Shown: positions 17,261 to 26,647, counted from the stretch's first letter. The stretch is 64,000 bases of DNA from Pseudomonas sp. CC120222-01a (GCF_003097235.1 NZ_QEQQ01000003.1:1-64000); one strand, 5' to 3'. The notes: generated from the sequence alone by a model not told the origin. Numbers and translations are program-made.

Positions 17261-17402
17261 GCAGCCGGTGCCCAGGTCGCCCGCAAGGGCTCGCAAGGCC
17301 TGCTCGGCTCGCGGGACTTCATGGAAACCCCCTTCAGCATCACCACCTACACCAGCGACCAGGTGAAGAACCAGCAGGCCCTCACCCTCGGCGACCTGCC
17401 AT
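17261..17402 (+). pseudogene. Remnant of a TonB-dependent siderophore receptor plug domain
   Basis: Read from 17261, the plus strand encodes about 47 residues including GLLGSRDFMETPFSITTYTS and QVKNQQALTLGDLP. This is the plug-domain pattern of TonB-dependent siderophore receptors (mutation to a stop-free but startless scrap). No signal peptide, no upstream or downstream receptor sequence is present: the MFS stop is 53 bases before it and the Rhs stop codon begins one base after it. It is a deletion scar rather than a gene. Confidence 0.7.
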
Positions 17403-17403
17403 C

Positions 17404-20178
17404 TCAAAGGCTGAGACGACGATTTCTACGTGGTGTTTTTTTTGCTGGACTATTCATAAATAGTTGCTGGCGCGAGTTCCTTTGTGACATGCGCTGAACG
17501 TTAGACTGATTACCAACTCCACCGGGAGGGGGCCCAGATGTTGACGGTCTGATGCTGTCTAGGCCCGAAGGGTTTGACTGCTCGACTGAGGGCTGGGGAT
17601 CGGTGCCAAGCGTGGATTCATTACTACGGTAATCCCCCGCAAGGTAGTCCGCTCTAATTTGTCCACCCGAACGATCGGTGGCAGTATGTGGCGAGAACGT
17701 TCTGGCATGGGCAAGTGGAATGTCCATTAGTGACTCGGGATCTCGAGCGTATTGAGTGATGTTAACCACACCCGAAGCCCCTCGTACGATCCAGCTGAGA
17801 AATGCCCCTGCCATGAATGTACTCATGGCGCCAGATTCGTTTGCGCCGATAGTCATCAGCAGTAAACCGGTAACTTCGAGTATCAAGCCAATGCCATCGC
17901 CGATAGCAGTAGCAACAGATGTGGCTCCCTTCAAAGTTCTCGCGTTTCTGGCGACTGCCGAGCGTAGGCGTCTCATTGAAAAGGGCCTGGTTCTGTCTTC
18001 TGTCGCTATGTGATAAGCCCTGACAATGTATGGAAGATTGGCCAGCACGAACGAAGCAATGCCAATGGTAATGCCAATTACCCTGCTGGCAATGGTAAAT
18101 GCATCCACATCCGTGGGAGCGGGTGGGGTGGAACCCGATGCCTCGGAGCTGAACCAGCCCGAGTCATCGGGGGCTTCAGTCGGGCTCAACCCGGCGTTGT
18201 CCTGATAGCGCAATGGATTGCTCCTGACCATCCGATACAGGTTGGCACCATCGACCAGCCCCGCAGGATCTGCACTCAACCATCTTGCCAGTCCCGGTTG
18301 GTAGTAACGCCAGCCGTAATAATAGAGTCCGGTGATATCGAGCTCCTTGCCGGAGTAGCGCCAGGTTCGCAGGGTCAGCCCATCCGCATCGGACTTGCCC
18401 TCATCCAGGCCCGTACTCTCGCCGAACGGCGCATACTCTTCACGGCTGACCAGCTTGCCTTCGTGGTCGGTTTCGCCGCCCACGCTGCCCAGGTGGTCGC
18501 TGATGGCGTAACGCACATGAACCTCACCGCTAACGCGGTCATGAACCCAGCGTACCTCCGACGTTTCACTGATGACCACGTGCTGCTGCGGGAGTGTCTG
18601 GCCGTCGAGCCGTCGCTGGCGTATTTCGCAACCCTCGAGATAAGTCGTGATCGTTGTCTGCCTGGCGCTTGCGGTGGTCGCCGTAGTGACCTTGCGCGTG
18701 CGTGTGCCGCCATCGGCGTAGTGGTAGCGCTCGGTGTCATCCCCAGCCCCACCATCACGGACCACCAGGCGTACCTGCCGTAGCTGGTTGTCCGCCAGCC
18801 ACTCCAGCGGCCTGCCGTCGGCCAGTTGTTTTTGCAACCCGCCGGGGAGGAAACCCGTGTCAGGCAGCAGGTCGTGGCCCTGCGGTAATGCCCGGTTGCT
18901 TTGGCTGGAAACGATCAGCGCGCGGCTACGCCAGCCATTGCTGTGCTCCAAGTGGGTCAGGTTGTCGCCGTCATCGTACCCATACCGCTCGCTGTACCGG
19001 TTCCACACACTCCCGCCCTGGCGGTCCGCAGCGCTGAACGCGGCGGACCAGAAACCAGCTACCGGTACGCGTTCGCGCCCGGTCGCGCTGGCCAGGCGGT
19101 ACAGGGTGTCATAACGGAATTCACGCAGGCCGCTGACCTGCCGATTGCGGAACCACCCCGGGTCGGCGCCCTGATCATCGAGGGTCCGGAGGTTGCCGAC
19201 CGGGTCGTGCTGGTAGTGCAGGTCGCAGATCACCAGAGCACCTTGTGGATGGGCAGAGGGGCGCGCCGTCTGGTGACGACTCAGGCGATGGGTGATGGGT
19301 GAGTAGGCATAGGTATCCACCACGCCGTTGCCCGCTGTCTGTGACAGCACTGTTCCATCTGCCCTGCGCCGTACGTCCCTGAGCACCACGGCCTGGTCGT
19401 TGGCATCACCCAGCAAAACTTCGCACACCGCGCCGCTGATGTCATAGGTTGTCAGTGTGGTGACGTCGGCGGCGTTGGTCTTTTCCAGTACGGCGCCTGT
19501 GGCGTCGTGGCGAGCCTTCATGAGCCAGGGCGAAGTTTCTAGCTCATCTTCGCTGTCACCTGCCCAGTCTGGCAGGCCCGCATCGACACATAACAAGTGC
19601 CGCCGAGTTTCCAGCACCTGATCGGTCAAAGAACGCGAGCGGGTATGAATGACGCCGGCATTGTCGAACTGCTCGATGGGGCAGCCAGCCAGGTTGCGGC
19701 TTCGATTGGCCGCTTCAACCGCTGCATAGTCAACACGTTCTCGCTGGCGCGACACACCACCGGCTGCCTGCTCGAGTGTCGTGCTCGGTCGCCCCCCTTC
19801 GTTAGGCGCTTCGTACATGTATGTATTGAAAGTGTCCTGGGCATTTTGAGCCCACAGGGGCCGGCCGGCGCTGTCGGTCAGGGTCCGCGTGGAGTCGCCG
19901 TCGGCGGTATGCAGCTTGAGTTGCTGCCCGTCGAGCTGGACAACGGTGCTGGAATCCGGCAGCAATGGCGACCCGGGGGCCACCCTGAGCGGTCGGGCGC
20001 CGAACACCCTGGCCGTGCGCGTCAGCAGGTCCGCCTCGGTGCGCGTGAGCAGCCAGCGGGCCAGCGGAATATCCGGATGGCGCAGTAGGCGCAGGGCCAG
20101 CACTGGCAGGTCGAGGCTGGATTTGGCTACCACATCTGGCGTATGGGCATGAAGGGCAGCAAGTGCGGTGTTGCGCAT
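17404..20178 (-). CDS. Rhs/TccC-like repeat protein with an unrecognised C-terminal domain
   Basis: A 924-residue protein. The body has YD-type repeats (YDISGAVCE, YHYADGGTRT, YRLASATGRERV), closing with the Rhs core signature: GLYYYGWRYYQPGLARWLSA, DPAGLVDGANLYRMVRSNPL and DNAGLSP at about residues 635-665. In this family the core forms a shell and self-cleaves there to free the C-terminal toxin. The last 260 residues (bases 17404-18186) are visibly lower in GC, with three hydrophobic stretches near 696-716, 755-777 and 784-804, then a Pro/Ser-rich basic tail ending RRNRRLSL. I do not recognise that domain. No signal peptide. No immunity gene follows; only a receptor scrap. Confidence 0.85.
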   Translation of the reverse strand: MRNTALAALHAHTPDVVAKSSLDLPVLALRLLRHPDIPLARWLLTRTEADLLTRTARVFGARPLRVAPGSPLLPDSSTVVQLDGQQLKLHTADGDSTRTLTDSAGRPLWAQNAQDTFNTYMYEAPNEGGRPSTTLEQAAGGVSRQRERVDYAAVEAANRSRNLAGCPIEQFDNAGVIHTRSRSLTDQVLETRRHLLCVDAGLPDWAGDSEDELETSPWLMKARHDATGAVLEKTNAADVTTLTTYDISGAVCEVLLGDANDQAVVLRDVRRRADGTVLSQTAGNGVVDTYAYSPITHRLSRHQTARPSAHPQGALVICDLHYQHDPVGNLRTLDDQGADPGWFRNRQVSGLREFRYDTLYRLASATGRERVPVAGFWSAAFSAADRQGGSVWNRYSERYGYDDGDNLTHLEHSNGWRSRALIVSSQSNRALPQGHDLLPDTGFLPGGLQKQLADGRPLEWLADNQLRQVRLVVRDGGAGDDTERYHYADGGTRTRKVTTATTASARQTTITTYLEGCEIRQRRLDGQTLPQQHVVISETSEVRWVHDRVSGEVHVRYAISDHLGSVGGETDHEGKLVSREEYAPFGESTGLDEGKSDADGLTLRTWRYSGKELDITGLYYYGWRYYQPGLARWLSADPAGLVDGANLYRMVRSNPLRYQDNAGLSPTEAPDDSGWFSSEASGSTPPAPTDVDAFTIASRVIGITIGIASFVLANLPYIVRAYHIATEDRTRPFSMRRLRSAVARNARTLKGATSVATAIGDGIGLILEVTGLLLMTIGANESGAMSTFMAGAFLSWIVRGASGVVNITQYARDPESLMDIPLAHARTFSPHTATDRSGGQIRADYLAGDYRSNESTLGTDPQPSVEQSNPSGLDSIRPSTSGPPPGGVGNQSNVQRMSQRNSRQQLFMNSPAKKTPRRNRRLSL

Positions 20179-20298
20179 CGGCAGGCTCTAACAAGGGGAA
20201 ATGCTCATGGGCGAGTCTAAGGCCCAGGCTTGCACCGTACACCTGGCAGAATTATCAGGTCACGAACCTCTCCTGAGCCTGAACTGCGCGTTCCCCGG

Positions 20299-20922
20299 TC
20301 AAGGCAGGCCGTTGCGCCCGTGGGCGAGATAGCCCGGTCGTTGGCTGAGGCGCTCGTAGTAAGCGCTCACGGCAGGCAGGTCAGGGTGGTTCAGCGGTGT
20401 GGCGAACCAGCGCTGCACCGACAGGCCGATAGGAATGTCGGCCAAGGTGAAGTGCTCGCCGGTAACGAAGGCGCCAGTTTTGGCCAACTGCTGTTCGAGG
20501 ATGCCCATGTAACGGGCCCAATCGGCACAACCGGCAGCCAGGGCTTTGGCATCCTGGTGTGCAGGCGACTGGCGCACCAGCGACATGAACGGGTAGCTCC
20601 ACGCCCGGTTCAGATCCGAGGCCTGCCAGTCGATCCACTGATCGACACGGGCCCGTGCCTGCGCCTCGGTGGGATAAAAGGCCGCATCGCCATAGCGGTT
20701 CGCCAGGTAGCGGATGATGCTGTTGGATTCCCACAGGGTGAAGTCGCCGTCCTGGATCACCGGGACCATGGCGTTGGGGTTGAGCGTGAGGAACTCGGGC
20801 GCGTCGGTGGGCTGGAAGCCGATGCCCCAGTCTTCACGCGTGAAGGGGATGTTGAATTCCGCGCAGGCCCACAGCACCTTGCGCACGTTGATCGAAGAGG
20901 CCCTGCCGAGTATCCGTAACAT
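20299..20922 (-). CDS. Glutathione S-transferase family protein
   Basis: A 207-residue protein from ATG 20922 with AGGACG upstream. The N-terminal thioredoxin-like domain has [12 protein letters not shown], where Ser is the usual thiolate-activating residue, then [14 protein letters not shown] and the gamma-glutamyl-binding [10 protein letters not shown]. The C-terminal helical domain includes [14 protein letters not shown], the N-capping box. It most resembles plant-theta-like bacterial GSTs. Substrate is unknown. It is divergent from the broken TauE gene. Confidence 0.9.
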   Translation of the reverse strand: MLRILGRASSINVRKVLWACAEFNIPFTREDWGIGFQPTDAPEFLTLNPNAMVPVIQDGDFTLWESNSIIRYLANRYGDAAFYPTEAQARARVDQWIDWQASDLNRAWSYPFMSLVRQSPAHQDAKALAAGCADWARYMGILEQQLAKTGAFVTGEHFTLADIPIGLSVQRWFATPLNHPDLPAVSAYYERLSQRPGYLAHGRNGLP

Positions 20923-21056
20923 GCGGTCGTCCTTGATGGGGTGAACGCTGATCGTCGACGACGGTGTCTTTCTGGTCAAGCCAGATCTGAAGCAGGCATT
21001 CGCCCCCGGCTCTGGCAAGGTGGAACGCCGACCACGCCAGGCTCGAATAGCCTCAT

Positions 21057-21335
21057 GGATGCCTTATACCTCATCGCCCTCGGCGGCATCCCGCTGGGCC
21101 TGCTGGGTGGGCCGTTGGGCGGAATCGGTGGCTTTACCGGCACAGTGCCTACACTGTGGTGTACCTTGCGCGGCTTCGAGCGCGATAGCGAGCGCGCGGT
21201 GATCCAGAACTTCAACCTGTCGATGCTGCTGGTGACCCTGCTCACCTACCTCGGCACCGGCGTGGTGACCCGCAACATCCTGCCCGCGTTCGGCTGCTGC
21301 TGGCCATGGCGCTGCCGCAGTTGTTGAGCCGTTGA
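21057..21335 (+). pseudogene. Broken TauE/SafE family membrane permease
   Basis: The frame at 21057 encodes about 75 residues typical of TauE/SafE permeases: GGPLGGIGGFTGTVPTLWCT, LRGFERDSERAVIQNFNLS and LTYLGTGVVTRNILPAFG. After that the frame becomes Cys/Trp-rich and stops at 21327, while another frame gives RLLLAMALPQLLSR and stops at 21335. Normal members are about 240-270 residues with repeated motifs; here the first half is missing and an internal deletion plus frameshift removes most of the rest. Confidence 0.75.
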
Positions 21336-21414
21336 GCGCTTGCCTGGCGGCGCTGAACTTGGCACCCTTTGCGCCGCATCGATCCTCCGTGCCGTAACAG
21401 AAGGAAGCGCACCG

Positions 21415-22140
21415 TTGAGTTGGGACAAAGTCGGCAAACGCCTGGTCACCCTGCTGCTTGGCCTGCTGGTCTTGCTGGTGGCGTATGGGCTGCTCAAGGA
21501 CCATCCACGGCTCGAGGCGACCCTGACCTACGCCTACCTCACCTATCCCAGCCAGTTCAGCGAGCGCATCAGCAAGGCCAACGAGCAACTCAAGTACGAG
21601 CAGTTGCAGCCGCGCATCAACACCATCAGCGGCGGTGCGCTGAGCCCGTATCAGGTCGACAAGCTGATCGAACTGGCCCAGGCTCCTTATTTGCAGCTGT
21701 TTGCCAAGCCGTTCGAAGCCGGGTTGGTCGATCACCGCACCGGCTTGCTCATCGACCTGCACAACCGTGGCGACAGTGATGTGCGTGAGGTGAAGATCCG
21801 CCTGCCGGCCAAGGGCCTGGTACAGGTGCGCGATGCGGCAGGTAACGACACCCTTTACGAGGCGGCGACGGCGCAGGTGCAGATACCGGCCATCGAGAAG
21901 GGCGGGGAGTGCAGGGTCTGGGTGTATTTCGACGCCGACTATTCGCAGATTCGCCAGAGTGGCATCGGTGTCAGCTTTGCCGGTGGCGAAGCCAATGTGC
22001 GGGTCTACCGCGAGTTCACCGGGTTCCCGGCATTGGTGGCACGCTATAGCAGCGAGCTGGTGGGGCTGCTGGGGGCGTTGCTGCTGGGTGTGCTGGGGAT
22101 GGGGTATGCCTGCCTGACCCGGCGGCGCGCCCTGGCCTGA
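21415..22140 (+). CDS. Hypothetical protein with N- and C-terminal membrane anchors
   Basis: A 241-residue protein from TTG 21415, chosen because GAAGGA lies eight bases upstream. One membrane helix is near the start (LVTLLLGLLVLLVAYGLL) and one near the end (LVGLLGALLLGVLGMGYAC). The middle 180 residues would sit outside the cytoplasm: a helical part (SQFSERISKANEQLKYEQLQ) followed by a beta-rich part with LIDLHNRGDSDVREV and CRVWVYFDADYSQ. I do not recognise a family. It follows the broken TauE gene on the same strand and is probably transcribed alone now. Confidence 0.7.
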   Translation: MSWDKVGKRLVTLLLGLLVLLVAYGLLKDHPRLEATLTYAYLTYPSQFSERISKANEQLKYEQLQPRINTISGGALSPYQVDKLIELAQAPYLQLFAKPFEAGLVDHRTGLLIDLHNRGDSDVREVKIRLPAKGLVQVRDAAGNDTLYEAATAQVQIPAIEKGGECRVWVYFDADYSQIRQSGIGVSFAGGEANVRVYREFTGFPALVARYSSELVGLLGALLLGVLGMGYACLTRRRALA

Positions 22141-22151
22141 GTATTCCTGCA

Positions 22152-22255
22152 CCGGCCTCTTCACGGGCTCGTCCGCTCCCACAGGTACTGCACAAGGCTT
22201 GAGCGCTGTGGTGTCCCTGTGGGAGCGGGCAAGCCCGCGAAGAGGCCAGTGCAGG
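22152..22255. repeat. REP pair, GTGGGAGCGGGC family
   Basis: Inverted copies, CGCTCCCACAGG at about 22172-22184 and TGTGGGAGCGGGCAAGCCCG at about 22219-22238, flanked by GGCCTCTTC/GAAGAGGCC arms. Confidence 0.8.
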
Positions 22256-22260
22256 ATGAC

Positions 22261-22698
22261 TCAGGCCGGAACCATGGCAAAGCCTACGCCAAAGCGGTTC
22301 CAGGCATTGATGGTGGCAATGGCCAAGGTCAGGTTGGCCACCTCGGCCGGCTCGAAGTGCTGCTGCAGCGCTTCGTATTCCGCTTGCGGTGCGCCACGCT
22401 CGGGCAGACGGGTCAGGCACTCCACCCAGGCCAGTGCGGCACGTTCACGCGGGGTGAAGTAAGCCGTTTCCTGCCAGACGCACAGGGTCTGCAAGCGCGC
22501 CTCGGTCTCGCCGGCCTTGCGCGCATCATTGGCATGCATGTTCACGCAGTAGGCGCAGCCGTTGATCTGCGAAGCCCGCAGGCGCACCAGCTCCAGCAGT
22601 GAGTTTTCCAGGCCACTCTTGGCCAGGGCCTGCTCCAGGCCGACCATGGCCTTGTAGGCTTCCGGCGAGTGCTTGGCCCATTCGATACGGTTATGCAT
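22261..22698 (-). CDS. Carboxymuconolactone decarboxylase / AhpD-like peroxidase family protein
   Basis: A 145-residue protein of the AhpD-like fold. The core motif is ELVRLRASQINGCAYCVNMHANDARKAGE in pieces: the CxxC of CAYC and His of NMHA at about residues 49-56 form the peroxidase/proton-relay site. The downstream segment ETAYFTPRERAALAW is typical. Members reduce peroxides or serve as thiol redox proteins; the exact partner is unknown. The gene is divergent from the CynX-type transporter with 199 bases between. Confidence 0.9.
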   Translation of the reverse strand: MHNRIEWAKHSPEAYKAMVGLEQALAKSGLENSLLELVRLRASQINGCAYCVNMHANDARKAGETEARLQTLCVWQETAYFTPRERAALAWVECLTRLPERGAPQAEYEALQQHFEPAEVANLTLAIATINAWNRFGVGFAMVPA

Positions 22699-22897
22699 GG
22701 TGTGCTCCAGGACATGCGTTGTGGATATGACGCTACCTTAGCGCCCACTGCACATTGGCCCGATAGCCAATCGCACGTTTTGCCGGGAGGCCAATCGGGC
22801 CATTAAGGTGGCCACTGACCTGCATCCAATCTCTTCATTTCTACCCTGACTGCCTGGACAGGATAATGGCCGGCTCAAGCGTTGGGAGTATCGATTC

Positions 22898-24097
22898 GTG
22901 ATGAGAGGGGCATTGAACCTGTTGCTGGTGATCTTGCTGGCATTGAACCTGAGGCCGATCCTGACCAGTATCGGCCCGTTGCTCGAGCCGATGCGCGCCA
23001 GCACCGGGCTGGGCTACCAGCAGGCGGCATTGCTGACCGCGTTGCCGGTGCTGTGCATGGGCCTGGTGCCGTTGCTGCAGCCCTGGCTGCGGCGTTGGAT
23101 CAGCGAACACGGTGGCATGCTCGGTGGCCTCGGCGCCATTGCCCTGGCCTGCCTGTGGCGGCTGCAACTGGACAGCGCCTGGGCGCTGATCGCCAGCGCG
23201 GTGCTGGCCGGGTTGGGCGTGGCAGTGGTGCAGGGCATGATGCCGGGCCTGGTCAATCGCTGGTTCCCCAGCCGCCTGGCCGGGACCATGGGCCTGTACT
23301 CGGCGGCGCTGATGAGTGGCGGTGGCCTGGCGGCGGTGCTTGGCCCGCACATCAGCGGGCACTTCGGCCACTGGCAGGCCGGGCTTGGCGTGTGGGCGAT
23401 CCCGGCGGTGCTGGCGGTGCTGGCCTGGGCCGCACTGCGTCCTCGTGACAGCGCGCCAACGCTGGCCGGCGCCACGGGCGGGCACTGGTTCGGCACGCGC
23501 CGGGCCTGGTTGCTGGCGCTGTACTTCGGCCTGATCAATGGCGGCTATACCAGCATGGTCGCGTGGCTGCCGGCCTACCACCTGGAACACGGTGGCACGG
23601 CGCAGGGCGGCGGTGACCTGGTCGGCCTGATGACCATCTTCCAGGTGTGCGGCGCCCTGGGCCTGCCGCTGTTGCTGCGCGGTTTTGCCGACCGTCGGCC
23701 GGGCTTGTGGCTGGCGCTGTCGATCCAGCTGGCGGGCTTCCTCGGCTTGCTGCTGGCACCGACGCTGGCCATGGGACTGTGGGTCGCGATGATCGGCTTT
23801 GGCCTGGGCGCCTGCTTCAGCCTGAGCCTGACTTTGACCCTGGAGCACCTCAAGACCCCTGCAGAGGCCGGCAGCCTGGCGGCCTTCGTGCAGGGCATCG
23901 GCTTCATCATCACTGGGATCATCCCGTACATCACCGGTTGGTTGCGCGATGTCAGCGGCGACTTCCAGGCATCCTGGACGCTGCTCACCGTCACTGTGCT
24001 GGCGATGTTGCTGGTGACTGCCTGTTTCGCCCCGCGCGGCTATGCCGCGGCGATCGCCCGGCCACGCCAGGCTGGCCAGGCGGCGCAGGTCAACTGA
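22898..24097 (+). CDS. MFS transporter, CynX/NimT-like
   Basis: A 399-residue membrane protein with twelve helices. The start NLLLVILLALNLRPILTSIGPLL and QAALLTALPVLCMGLV are the signature of the CynX/NimT branch (cyanate or 2-nitroimidazole transporters). GTG 22898 has GGGAG nine bases upstream; ATG 22901 is adjacent. Substrate unknown; no cyanase gene is present. Its last eight bases overlap the end of the convergent MocR gene. Confidence 0.88.
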   Translation: MMRGALNLLLVILLALNLRPILTSIGPLLEPMRASTGLGYQQAALLTALPVLCMGLVPLLQPWLRRWISEHGGMLGGLGAIALACLWRLQLDSAWALIASAVLAGLGVAVVQGMMPGLVNRWFPSRLAGTMGLYSAALMSGGGLAAVLGPHISGHFGHWQAGLGVWAIPAVLAVLAWAALRPRDSAPTLAGATGGHWFGTRRAWLLALYFGLINGGYTSMVAWLPAYHLEHGGTAQGGGDLVGLMTIFQVCGALGLPLLLRGFADRRPGLWLALSIQLAGFLGLLLAPTLAMGLWVAMIGFGLGACFSLSLTLTLEHLKTPAEAGSLAAFVQGIGFIITGIIPYITGWLRDVSGDFQASWTLLTVTVLAMLLVTACFAPRGYAAAIARPRQAGQAAQVN

Positions 24098-25523
24098 GGC
24101 GCTGCAGGGTATCGCGAACCCGGTCCAGCGCCGGGTCGATATCCAGCAGTTCGATGGCGCCGAAGCCCAGCAGCAACCCCTGGCGCACCGGTGCTTCGTT
24201 GAAGAACGGCGCCAGCGAGTACAGGCCGACCTCCACCTTGCGGGCGAGGTTGGCCAGCAGTTCAACGTCCACCCCCGGCCGCGCCAGGGCGCTCAGATGG
24301 AACCCGGCGCTGGCGGGCACGGCGCTGAACCAGGGCGCCAGGTCGCCCTCCAGCCGCGCCAGGATGCGCTCGCGGCGGCCGCTGTAGATGTCATGGCAGC
24401 GGCGGATGTGCTTGTTCAGGTGGCCCTCGCCAATGAACCGCGCCAGTGCCCACTGCAGCAAGGTCGGGCTGTGCCAGTCACTCAGGTGCTTGGCCACGCA
24501 CGCTGCGCTGAGCACCGCCGGGGGCAGCACCGCGTAACCCAGGCGCAGTTCCGGCAACAAGGTCTTGGAGAAGGTCCCGACATACGCCACCAGCCCTTGC
24601 CGATCGAGGCGCTGCAAGGCATCGGCGGCCGGGCCGTGGTAGCGGAATTCGCAGTCGTAGTCGTCCTCGATGATCAACGCACCAAGCTCGGCGGCCCGTG
24701 CCAGCAAGGCATGACGGCGGGCTTCGCTCATCGGCATGCCAAGCGGAAACTGGTGCGAAGGCGTCACGTAGATCAGCCGCGTGCCCTCGGCGATCTGCGC
24801 CACGCACATCCCCTCATCGTCCACCGGTACTGACTGCAGCTTTGCACCCAGGGCCAGGAACAGCTGGCGGGCCGGCGGGTAGCCGGGGTCTTCCATGGCC
24901 ACCTGGCAGCCGGGCTCGACCAGTACCCGGGCGATCAGGTCCAGGGCCTGCTGGGCGCCGTTGCACACCAGCACGTCCGCCGCACTGCAATGCACGCCGC
25001 GGGCGTAGGCGATGTGGTGGGCGATGGCCTCGCGCAGTTCGGGCAGGCCCTGGGCGGCAAACTGCCGCTCGGGGTGCCGCTGGCTGCGGCGCAAGGCGTA
25101 GTTCAGGCAGCTGCGCCACTGGTCGAAGGGGAACTGCGCCTTGCTCGAGGCGCCGCCGACGAAGTCGTAGCGCGAAGGGGCTTGCTGGGTGCGCCGGGCG
25201 AGTACCGTGGCGCGTTGCTGCCAGCGCTCCAGTGACGCGGCAGCAGCCAGGGGCACGGTCTGTGATTCACCGCTGCGCTGCGGTTGGCGCGGGGTGATGA
25301 AGGTACCACGGCCGACCACGCCGCTGAGCAGGTTGTCGTAGGTCAGCCGCGAATAGGCTTCGGCCACGGTCTTGCGCGACACGCCCAGTTGCTCGGCCAG
25401 CAGCCGGGTCGGCGGCAATTGCGTGCCGGCGGCCAGGTGGCCGCTGTCGATGCCGGCGCGCAGTTGCTGGTAGAGCTGGTCGGCCAGGCCTTTGCGGCCG
25501 TCCAGGCGGATGTGCAGTTCCAT
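24090..25523 (-). CDS. MocR/PdxR family regulator (GntR HTH plus aminotransferase-like domain)
   Basis: A 477-residue protein from ATG 25523. Residues about 10-75 form a GntR winged helix (QLYQQLRAGIDSGHL, LPPTRLLAEQLGVSRKTVAEAYSRL). The remainder is a type I PLP fold: CNGAQQALDLIARVL, IIEDDYDCEFRY with the Asp that binds the PLP nitrogen, and GTFSKTLLPELRLGY with the Schiff-base lysine. MocR proteins use PLP adducts as signals rather than catalyse transamination. Its target is not obvious; the neighbouring transporter is convergent. Confidence 0.9.
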   Translation of the reverse strand: MELHIRLDGRKGLADQLYQQLRAGIDSGHLAAGTQLPPTRLLAEQLGVSRKTVAEAYSRLTYDNLLSGVVGRGTFITPRQPQRSGESQTVPLAAAASLERWQQRATVLARRTQQAPSRYDFVGGASSKAQFPFDQWRSCLNYALRRSQRHPERQFAAQGLPELREAIAHHIAYARGVHCSAADVLVCNGAQQALDLIARVLVEPGCQVAMEDPGYPPARQLFLALGAKLQSVPVDDEGMCVAQIAEGTRLIYVTPSHQFPLGMPMSEARRHALLARAAELGALIIEDDYDCEFRYHGPAADALQRLDRQGLVAYVGTFSKTLLPELRLGYAVLPPAVLSAACVAKHLSDWHSPTLLQWALARFIGEGHLNKHIRRCHDIYSGRRERILARLEGDLAPWFSAVPASAGFHLSALARPGVDVELLANLARKVEVGLYSLAPFFNEAPVRQGLLLGFGAIELLDIDPALDRVRDTLQRLS

Positions 25524-25562
25524 GATCACTGTCCGAAGCACGAGAGTGCTGAGGATAGCGGA

Positions 25563-25901
25563 TCACAACCGTGCGGTGCTCACCGTGATGTAACCCTTGT
25601 CGTTCACGTCAATGCGTATCACTGTTTCATCCGCTGAAGCCTTGCGCTTCTGCTTGATGCGCACGCCCTTGACGCCGATGGCGCGCATCCGGTGATGGAT
25701 GGCTCGCCCGCAAGGATCGAAGAAGATCTCGCTGGCCAGCAGTTCGATGCGTTCGACCAGTTGCCGGGTGTGCTCGTCTGTGGCGCAGAAGAACAGTACG
25801 CCTGACAGGTGTGGGTCGTCGTCCGGGTTGTTGACGTCGTGGGCCAGCAGTTCGCGCAGGGCACTGCGCAGTTCGGCGTTGGTGCGGGACTCTGGATACA
25901 T
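25563..25901 (-). CDS. Hypothetical protein, conserved-looking small cytoplasmic protein
   Basis: A 112-residue protein from ATG 25901, supported by AAAGGAGG six bases upstream. Sequence: an N-terminal helical part (TNAELRSALRELLAHDVNNP), then LSGVLFFCATDEHTRQLVERI and a basic C-terminal half (VKGVRIKQKRKA, VIRIDVNDKGYIT). No signal peptide or membrane helix. No family recognised. It stands alone between the MocR regulator and the flavin reductase. Confidence 0.68.
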   Translation of the reverse strand: MYPESRTNAELRSALRELLAHDVNNPDDDPHLSGVLFFCATDEHTRQLVERIELLASEIFFDPCGRAIHHRMRAIGVKGVRIKQKRKASADETVIRIDVNDKGYITVSTARL

Positions 25902-26074
25902 GCACAGCCTCCTTTGGGGCGAATACGTCGATCTTGTTTTCACCCAACCCAAGGCGGCAAGTAAGGTGCTTCGGAATGCGCTGTAGGAGTTTTCTGCAAA
26001 TACGAGAAAGGTGCTTGCCGGGCAGGGATGCGGCACAATTCCTCGCCTGATTTCTGCGCTGAGTGAGGAGCCCG

Positions 26075-26647
26075 ATGAACAGCCACTTCCAAGCCGTCGA
26101 CCTGCAAAAGGCCTACCGCCTGCTCAACCACGGGCCGACCGTGCTGGTGTCGGCCAGCCACGAGGGGGTGGACAATGTCATGGCTGCCGCCTGGGCCTGT
26201 GCGTTGGACTTCGACCCGCCCAAGGTCACCGTGGTGCTGGACAAGAGTGCCCGCACCCGGCAACTGGTCGAGGGCAGCGGCTGGTTCGTGATCCAGGTGC
26301 CGACCGCCGCTCAGGCGCAGTTGACCCACCAGGTGGGTACCCGCAGCCTGTTCGACCAGCCGGACAAGCTGGCCAGCATCGGCGTCGAGCTGGCGCGGGT
26401 GGAGGGGCATGTCGCGCCGCTGGTGCAGGGATGCTCGGCCTGGCTGATGTGCCGGGTGATCGATGAGCCGCATAACCAGAACACCTATGACCTGTTCATT
26501 GGTGAAGTGGTGGCGGCCTGGGCGGATGACCGGGTGTTCCGCGAGGGGCATTGGGCGTACGAAAATGCCGACCCGCAGTGGCGCAGCCTGCACTATGTGG
26601 CGGGTGGGCATTTCTATGCGATTGGTGAGCCGGTGGTGGTCGAATGA
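26075..26647 (+). CDS. Flavin reductase family protein
   Basis: A 190-residue protein from ATG 26075 behind GAGGAG; GTG 26063 is possible. It matches the FMN-binding split-barrel fold of flavin reductases: ATVLVSASHEGVDNVMAAAW-type N-terminal strand, TVVLDKSARTRQLVEGSGWFVIQVPT and the C-terminal LHYVAGGHFYAIG. Such proteins reduce FMN/FAD for monooxygenases or act on bound flavin themselves. No monooxygenase partner is adjacent. Confidence 0.87.
   Translation: MNSHFQAVDLQKAYRLLNHGPTVLVSASHEGVDNVMAAAWACALDFDPPKVTVVLDKSARTRQLVEGSGWFVIQVPTAAQAQLTHQVGTRSLFDQPDKLASIGVELARVEGHVAPLVQGCSAWLMCRVIDEPHNQNTYDLFIGEVVAAWADDRVFREGHWAYENADPQWRSLHYVAGGHFYAIGEPVVVE

Noticed and set aside
15982..17346. 454-codon minus-strand frame across the MFS gene
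   Set aside because: His/Gln/Arg-rich composition typical of antisense frames; overlaps a typical 12-helix transporter.
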